From Mercenaria mercenaria (Eukaryota > Mollusca > Bivalvia > Venerida > Veneridae), in NCBI RefSeq assembly GCF_021730395.1, contig NC_069364.1, forward strand, positions 83,657,972-83,721,971: 64,000 nucleotides of DNA, read 5' to 3'. Positions 56,672 to 64,000 of the stretch are shown piece by piece. The notes below the pieces were generated by a model. It was not told the origin of the DNA, made no database searches, and was given only the letters and a program-made list of their open reading frames with translations. A program made the position numbers and the translations under genes. Position 1 is the first letter of the stretch, and each line of letters opens with the position of its first letter.

Positions 56672-57694
56672 TTACATCCCATATGAATTGAATAGTGTAC
56701 GCAGGTGCAGAATTTAGATTTATTGATCATTAAATGTATTTAATGCATTATATGTAATAATGTTAACATGCCGCGAACGCTTATTTACATGCAAAACAAG
56801 CGTGTGTGACAAACGTGTCTACTTAATGAAGAAAACTGGATATTTTCAAACGTTTTTCATGATTGCTCAATTTAACAAAAAAAATCTAGTGTATATTTAA
56901 TCTTTGACTGGTTTTAAAAATTATATCATATTGCTATATTTTGTATTTTATTTATTTTATTTCAAATGCAGACACTTTTGTTCGTATTAAATTGAGACAT
57001 GGCACGATTCAATGCTTATCTCACGCTGTCATATTTTCAGACTGCACAAATAAGAAGTGAATAAATAAATTTGAAAAGATATTGCGTAACTAAATACTAC
57101 CAAACACACCAATTAAAAAAATCCCGAACAAACAACCAGACGTTGTCAATTTAGGTTCCATTCTATCAACCAGGCATATAAAGTGCCAATTTAGGTTTGC
57201 TTAATAAAGCAAGTCTAGACATATAAAACAAATGCCTACTCAACAATCAACTGTTACTGCATGGCATTTAAGTATGAATGTAGCTCTATATGCAAATTTA
57301 ATTTATATATTTATGTAAAGTTAAATACATTTGAAGAGGATTTTATACATAAAGATAAAACAGTTTAGTAGAAAATCCCCATTCCATATCTTAAATATTT
57401 TCATTAGGACGTACACAGAATTGTTAAACAGTTTGAATTTAAAATCGTAACCAAAATATACTCATTCCCAACAACTCCTCCAAAGATTAGTTTTTATTTT
57501 AATCAAGTAAACATAACATAAACAGCACTGTAACAAATACTGTTAGGATTAGGAAATATATTACAAGGTAACTTATCTGAATCCTTTTCCTTAGCATTTT
57601 GTGTACATACAACTGGATTTTTATTGTTATGACAGGTTGCAACAAGATATGCACTGTTGAATGATCAAAACGATGTAGAAAAGTAAAGTTAGAA
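56672..57694. other. Upstream flank of ninjurin 2; no first exon recognised
   Basis: AT-rich sequence expected to be intron or promoter of the minus-strand ninjurin. No short coding exon with a phase-0 donor could be supported. R125 copy 3 lies at 57237-57365. Confidence 0.4.
57237..57365 (+). repeat. Interspersed repeat R125, copy 3
   Basis: CAATCAACTGTTACTGCATG, GCATTTAAGTATGAATGTAG, CTCTATATGCAAATTTAATT, GAGGATTTTATACAT. Same order as copies 1 and 2. Confidence 0.65.
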
Positions 57695-60550
57695 GAAAAT
57701 AAACAAGAGGGCCATGATGACTCTGGATCGCTCACCTGATTAATATGAGCTACATGTTTCAAATGTCAAACAGATGCTAAAATATTAAGGAAATAGGTCG
57801 GTAGGTCACATTCATGGTCACTGAAAGTCAGTTTTATCGATCTGCAAAACTGTACATGTCATCCAAATTTCAAAGCTGTATCTTAAAAATCAAGAAAGTA
57901 GGTCAGTAGGTCACATTCATTGTCACTGAAAGTCAGTTTTGAGATCGGTGTGCTAAACTGTACACGTCATTCAAATTTCAAGGTTGTGTCTTAAAAAACA
58001 AAAAAGTAGGTCAGTAGGTCAGATTCATGGTCACTGAAAGTCAGTTTTAAGACCGGTGTGCAAAATTGTACAAGCCATCCAAATTTCAAGGCTTTATCTT
58101 AAAAACAAAAAAGTAGGTCAGTAGGTCACATTCAACATGACTCAGATTCGAACTTGACTGAAAGATCATCAAGGTTAAACATTCTGACCAAGTTTCATAA
58201 GGGTATGGTCATACAGGTTGTTAGAGTGTTAACTAGCCTTTCCCTTGATTTGACATGGTGACCTAGTTTTTAACCCAATAAGACCTAGATTTGAACTTGA
58301 CCTAAAGATCATCAAGATTAACATTCTGACAAAGGTTCATGAAGTTACAGTCATAAATGTGACCTCTGGAGTGTTAACAAGCTTTTCCTTTGATATACCG
58401 TGGTGACCTAGGTTTTGACCCCACCTAACTCAGACTTTAACTTGACCTAAAGATCATCAAGAAAAACATTCTGACTAAGTTTCATGAAAACACAGTCGTA
58501 AATATGGCCTTTAGCGTGTTTACAAGCTTTTCCTTTGATTTGACCTAGGTTTAAACCCTATATAACCCAGATTTGAATCTGACCTAAAGATCATCACGAT
58601 TAACAGATTAACATTCTGACCAAGTTTCATAGAGATACTTCATAAATGTGGCCTCTATAGTGTTAACAAGTTTTGCCTTTGATTTGACCTAATGATCTAG
58701 TTTTTTGCTCAACATGACCCAGATTCAAACTTGATCTAAAGATGACCAAGATTAGCATTCTGACCAAGATTCATTAAGATATGGTCATAAATGCGGCCTC
58801 TAGAGCGTTAACTTGCTTTTCCTTTGATCTGACCTGGTGACCTAGTTTTTGACCCAACATAAATCAGATTCCAACTAAAGATCACCAAGACAAACATTTT
58901 GACTAAGTTTCATGAAGATACAGTCATAAATGTGGCCTCTAGAGTGTTAATAAGCTTTTCCTTTGATTTGACCTGGTAAACTATTTTTTAATTCCATCTA
59001 ACCAAGATTTAAATTGATCTGAAAATCATAAAGATTAACATTTTGACCAAGTTTCATTGTGATATTGTCATAAATGCGGCCTCTAGAGCGTTAACTTGCT
59101 TTTCCTTTGATTTGACCTGGTGACCTAGTTTTTGACCCAACATAAATCAGATTCCAACTAAAGATCACCAAGACAAACATTCTGACTAAGTTTCATGAAG
59201 ATACAGTCATAAATGTGGCCTCTAGAGTGTTAATAAGCTTTTCCTTTGATTTGACCTGGTGACCTAGTTTTTAATTCCACCTAACCAAGATTTAAATTGA
59301 TCTGAAATTCATAAAGATTAACATTTTGACCAAGTTTCATTGTGATATTTTCATAAATGCCGCATCTAGAATGTTAACTAGCTTTTCCTTTTATTTGACC
59401 TGATGACCTAGTTTTTAACCCCAGGTAACCCAATATCAAACTCGTCCAAGATTTTATTAAGGGTAACATTCTGACCAAGTTTCATTAAAATTGGGCAAAA
59501 ATTGTAACCTCTAGACTATTAACCCTCAAATTGTTGACGACGACGGACTTTGTGCTCAGGTGAGCAAAAAACAAGAAAGTAGGTCAGTAGGACAAATTTA
59601 TGGTCACTGAAAATCAGTTTTAAAATCGGTGTGTTTAAACTGTACATTTCATCCAAATTCCAATGCTGTATCTTAAAAAACAAGAAAGTATGTCAGTAGG
59701 TCACATTCATGGTCACTGAAAGTCAGTTTTAAGATTGGCGTGCAAAACTGTACATTTCATCCAAATTTCAAGGCTGTATCTTAATAAAAAGAAGGTAGGT
59801 CAGTAGGTCACATTCCATATGACCCAGATTCGAACTTGACCTAAAGATCATCAAGGTTAACATTCTGACCAAGTTTCATGAAGATAGTCATAAATGTGGC
59901 CTCTAGATTGTTATCAAGCGTTTCATTTGATTTGACCTGGTGACCTAGCTTTTCATCCCATCTGACCTAGATTTAAACCTGGCTTAAAAATCATCAAGAT
60001 TAACATTCTGATTAAGTGTCATGGAGATATGGTCATAAATGTGGCCTCTTGAGTGTTAACAAGCTTTTCCTTTGATTTAATCTGGTGACCTAGTTTTTGA
60101 CCCCACCAGAAACAGATTCAAACTTGACCTAAAAGTCATCAAGATAAACATTCTGACAAAGATTCTTGAAGATACAGTCATAAATGTGGTCTCTAGCGTG
60201 TTGACAAGCTGGTCCTGGTGACGTAGTTTTTGACCCCACCTGACCCAGATTCGAACTTGATCTAAAGATCATCAAGATTAACATTCCCACAAAGTTTCAT
60301 AGAGATATTTTATAAATGTGGCCTCTAGATTGTTAACAAGCTTTTCTTTTGGTTTGACCTTGTGACCTAGTTTTTGATCCCAGAAGACCCAATATCAAAC
60401 TCGGCCAAGATTTTATTTAGAGTAACATTCTAACAAAGTTTCACTGAGATTGGGACAAAATTGTGACCTCTAGAGTGTTAACAGTGAAATTGTTGACGAC
60501 GGACGACGGCCTCAGAGTGATCACAAAAGCTCACATTGAGCACGAAGCTA
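57695..60550 (-). repeat. Tandem array, AACTAGGTCAC family (reverse), composite
   Basis: Bounded by AACAAGAGGGCCATGATGAC...CGCTCACCTGAT at 57698 and by GACGACGGACGACGGCCTCA...GAGCACGAAGCTAAAA at 60490-60550, the two ends of the family in reverse. It holds about fifteen units of 145-165 bp: GACCTGGTGACCTAGTTTTT, GACCTAAAGATCATCAAGAT, TAACATTCTGACCAAGTTTC, GGCCTCTAGAGTGTTAACAA, GCTTTTCCTTTGATTTGACC. Three GTAGGTCAGTAGGTCACA units sit at each sub-array start (57795-58130, 59575-59810). An internal GTGCTCAGGTGAGC at 59552 suggests two elements joined head to tail. Units 58795-58950 and 59075-59230 are almost identical, a local amplification. Confidence 0.88.
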
Positions 60551-63185
60551 AAAATGAGAAGGAAAAAAAGATTGACTACTGATCTAGTCCAAATCTGCAG
60601 AACTGTACTACAATGAAATAAAATTGATGACTTACTTTTGTTTTGAGTATACTCTGACCATTCTATAGCTTTTTGAATTCTTTTCAAATTTTGCTATCCT
60701 ATTCAATATTATACAGGGACCTCTCAAATCCTAACAATAACAAATCTATAAAGTGAACATGCACATAATGTAAGGTTAAATAAGTTACAACCGTTTGAAA
60801 TATGGCCACTCATGAACTATAAAAGTTGTTTTAGCAGTCTTCTAAAAAATATGGTCCATATTTGAACATATGTAAGTCTGGATATTTATAGATCTTTGTT
60901 TAGAATAAGTATAGACTTACCTATTTCGACACTGTTCTCAATGCAATAGCTAGCGTTATGCAGCAAATGAATTTATTCAGAATCGGAATTTATTTCTAAC
61001 CTTGAAATTAGTAAGATAAGTAATTATTTGTATATCTTTAACATTTATTAGTGCTTCAGTAAATTTATAACTAAGGCATATATATCATACACGTATTGAC
61101 GGATGGCAATGAGACGAATACAGTGTGTAAGAACGTTAGATTTCCCGGAAGCAAAGAACACCCAAAACACATTCATACAGACATGCCTCGCCAAGGAACT
61201 GAAACGGGAAAATAAAGACGACGGCTTGCTTCGAAAATCTAAGAACAAGTACTTTTTCATTACATGCAAAATACAAAATTGGGGGTGGGGTGGCGGTAAA
61301 AGATAGAATAAATGGTGTGTGTGGACAGAGAGAGAGAGAGAGAGTGTGTGTGTGTGGGGGGGGGGGGGGGGGGGGGGGGGGAAGCAAGGATGACAATTCA
61401 TCATTCGTAACTTGTCAATGACGTTCACTTTCGCTATCATTTGATTTCTTCTTGGTCTATACTACAAATATTTGCACATTTGATTTATCAGGATCTATTC
61501 CGCTATTTATCATTTCCATAAGAGCTCTTGTATTTTGTGGAAATGGACTAATAATCCCAAGACTGAAGACAAAAATGATTTCTAATCACCATTTAAAAAT
61601 ACAAAGTAATACATAATTGGTAAATTTCACACAGGCTAACCTAGGTTTTTACAAATATACGTTAATGACTCGAAATTTTAATTCTTTAGAAAACTATTCA
61701 CATAAATCCACACATATCTATCTGGATAAACACGCACTTAGATACATTAACCGTAGTAAAGTGCGTTTACACATACAATGCAGATTTAAAAGTGATAACT
61801 TTGCACTTAACGTTGCCAAACAGTGCATAAACGCAGCCAGTTGCCCTAATCATTTTAAATCTGCCTCGTTCGTTTCAACAGTTGGGATGGTAAAATAGCA
61901 GTCAGCAGTAAGGATAAATTAATTGTTTTTATTTTGTTAAGGAAGCATTCTTTATAGACCAATAGAATGACCTTGTCCTGCCAATGTGTTCTTAACATAA
62001 TAAAAAACTGCGGACGTTAATTATTCTACAACTAACACTTCGTTTGCCGTGTAACTAACTGAAAGTAGATGATGGTAGATTTTAAAGTTAAAAACTGGTC
62101 AGTGGTATTAAGACCATTATGATTAGCAAAAAAAAAAAAAAAAAAGAAAAGAAAGAAAACTATACGAGCAATTATGTTATATTCTTACAGATAGTGTGTA
62201 TGCTAGCAGATTCAGCTTGACCGAGTCTGTTCATAACAGATAATACGTGCTACACCCCACGCCCATAGCACCGACTTGAACATGACTCTTTTGCCCATAA
62301 GCATTAAATGTACTCATGATCCATCATAACCAGAAAATATAACAACATTAAGTTTTCAGTAAATAGAATGTGAATAAAGTTTAGAAACACATGTATTCAT
62401 TTCGGCCTTTTTTAATGCACTTGTCAGACTTGTATATTTCAGAAAGTGACAACACTTAGAAATTATTCAATCGTTTATAGAACTGTTTTACATGTACTTA
62501 ACAATCATAAGAAGGAAGCAGATAAAATATTTTATAGATTGGTAGTGGAATGAAGTGCCACATTAGCATATCAAGATTACGTAAGACTACAATAACTCAT
62601 ATATATATAATACTTAAGACAAATATTAAATCTTATATATTACGCACATTGTAGCTTACAAAAAGAGAACTGACTTTAAGCTTGATGCCAATATATTCTG
62701 TTAAAAGATCCATTGTAAGCATTGAATGCAACGAGCAAAGTAATTGCAGACTCGGTTTAATTACTAGTAACTCTGTTAATGAGAGGTAATGAAAAATGCA
62801 ACACCCCTCATGCGTCAACCCCTCCAGCAACGGCTAAAGCGAAACCTAATTACACGTATACTAACCAGAAAATATACAACCGAAAAAAAAAATCACTTTA
62901 AAGTTCTTCTGTTTCAAATACATTGCGCTAAATATGATTATACATAATGTCATAAGTAGTAAAAAAGAATTTCTTATAAGCAAATGTATATTAAAGATAT
63001 GCTTTATGAGCATATTAGATTATCCATGAAATAAAATTTTAATTACCTTATTTTTTTAAAAAAGTATCCTAAAGCATACAGTCTGTTTCGGGTCCTTTAT
63101 CTAGAATAATCAGCGAATGACAACACAACTAGAATGTAACAAATTGTTTTTGGATCTGCCGACCGATCATTGCGTTCAAAATTAT
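60551..63185. other. Intergenic DNA, no gene seen
   Basis: AT-rich. A (GA)n-(GT)n-G26 microsatellite lies at 61326-61381; the proline/histidine/serine-rich frames read across it are artefacts. The frame 61617-61898 (93 codons) has no recognised motif. An A-rich run with AAAGAAAG is at 62129-62158. Confidence 0.45.
61326..61381. repeat. Compound microsatellite (GA)n(GT)n(G)26
   Basis: Three simple repeats in direct succession. Length of the G tract is unlikely to be accurate in any assembly. Confidence 0.95.
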
Positions 63186-63189
63186 TAAA

Positions 63190-64000
63190 AAACAAGAGGA
63201 CCCTGAAGGCCCTGTATCGCTCACCTGACCTATTGACCTAAAGATCAGATCAAGTTTTCATTAAGATGTGGCCTCTAGAGTTTTAACTAGCTTTTCCTTT
63301 GATTTGACCTAGTGACCTAGTTTTTGATCCCACATAACCCACATTCACACCTGAGCTAAAGATCATAAAGATTAACATTCTGACCAAGTTTCATGAAGAT
63401 ATAGACAAAAATGTGACCTCTAGAGTGTTAACAAGTTATCAAGTTTTTCCTTTGATTTTTTGACCTGGTGACATAGATTTTGATCCCACATGACCCATCA
63501 AGAGAAACATTCTGATAAAGTTTCATAGAGATATTGCCAAAAATGTGGCATCTAGAGTGTTAACAAGCTTTTCCTTTGATTTGACCTAGTGACGTAGTTT
63601 TTTTTTACTTCAGATGACCCAATATCGAACTTGTCCAAGATTTTATTTAGGGTAACATTCTGACTAAGTTTCATTAAGATTCGGCCAAAATTGTGATCTC
63701 TAGAGTGTTAACAAGCTTTTCCTTTTATTTGACCTGGTGACCTAGTTTTTGGCCCAGATTCAAAGATCATCAAGAATAACATTCTGGCCAAGTTTCATGA
63801 AGATACAGTCATAAATGTGGCCTCCAGAGTGTTAACAAGCTTTTCTTTTGATTTCACTTGGTGACCTAGTTTTTGACCCCAGATGACCCAATATCGAACT
63901 CGTCCAAGATTTTATTAAGGAGAACATTCTGACCATGTTTTATTAAGATTGGGCCAAAATTATGACCTCTAGAGTGTTAACAAGCTTTTCCTTTGGTTTG
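63190..64000 (-). repeat. Tandem array, AACTAGGTCAC family (reverse), runs off the window
   Basis: Opens AACAAGAGGACCCTGAAGGC and CTGTATCGCTCACCTGACC, then five units with TGACCAAGTTTCATGAAGAT, GTGACCTCTAGAGTGTTAAC, AAGCTTTTCCTTTGATTTGA, CCTGGTGACCTAGTTTTTG. Same family and orientation as 57695-60550. Confidence 0.88.

Noticed and set aside
57499-57762. Membrane-like minus-strand frame (FLILTVFVTVLFMLCLL)
   Set aside because: Its first third is the start of a tandem repeat element and the hydrophobic part comes from AT-rich DNA; no family resemblance and no splice link to ninjurin 2.
61048-61440. Proline- and histidine-rich open frames
   Set aside because: They are translations of the GA/GT/G microsatellite.
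34470-64000. CRISPR-like spacing of the tandem arrays
   Set aside because: Units are contiguous, diverged and over 100 bp without unique spacers, in an intron-bearing animal genome.

Overview
This window looks like nuclear DNA of a marine bivalve, most likely a heterodont clam. It is AT-rich and intron-bearing. It is crowded with repeats I associate with clam genomes: codirectional AGGTCA/TGACCT-type tandem arrays, a tRNA-derived SINE, 235-bp foldback MITEs, and several degraded LINEs. The species call is inference from repeat style and cannot be proved from this sequence alone.

Only three host loci are convincing. (1) A two-exon ninjurin gene on + at 14.7-16.1 kb. (2) A Cys-loop (nicotinic-receptor-like) subunit gene on + at 27.2-30.0 kb. 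It can be traced from signal peptide to fourth membrane segment over three exons, but has an in-frame TAA just after the signal peptide, so it may be a pseudogene. (3) A second, long-tailed ninjurin on - at 55.6-56.65 kb, whose 5' exon(s) I could not find. The two ninjurins converge on the receptor locus. Ninjurins are plasma-membrane rupture/adhesion proteins; no operon-like or functional coupling of the three loci is visible.

Layout: 0-0.9 kb LINE remnant (-). 4.7-7.0 kb CR1/L2-like LINE (-) followed by a shrunken, indel-rich second copy of the same segment. 8.2-10.8 kb SINE, two TIR MITEs and a minisatellite with two unit lengths. 11.1-12.3 kb LINE 3' remnant and repeats. 13.85 kb foldback MITE, then ninjurin 1. 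17.5-19.3 kb hairpins and a long palindrome. 19.8-23.1 kb SINE, MITE, a 156-bp-period tandem element and a perfect 82-bp duplication. 23.9-26.07 kb second CR1/L2-like LINE (+) with its 3' tail. 26.7 kb foldback MITE, then the receptor gene. 31.8-32.2 kb Harbinger-like end. 32.5-32.9 kb compact element with two 123-bp TG...CA direct repeats, each holding a tRNA-like cloverleaf. 34.5-40.6 kb mosaic of tandem arrays rich in nuclear-receptor half-sites. 40.6 kb SINE with a perfect 12-bp target duplication. 43.76-46.45 kb unclassified 2.7-kb TIR element with a 4-bp target duplication. 47.0-49.6 kb third LINE. 54.3-54.9 kb tandem element. 55.6 kb ninjurin 2. 57.7-60.5 and 63.2-64.0 kb further tandem arrays in reverse orientation.

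The most unusual items are the tRNA-carrying direct-repeat element at 32.5 kb, the unclassified TIR element at 43.8 kb, satellite arrays carrying perfect DR1 and palindromic response-element sequences, the interrupted receptor gene, and the ninjurin pair.
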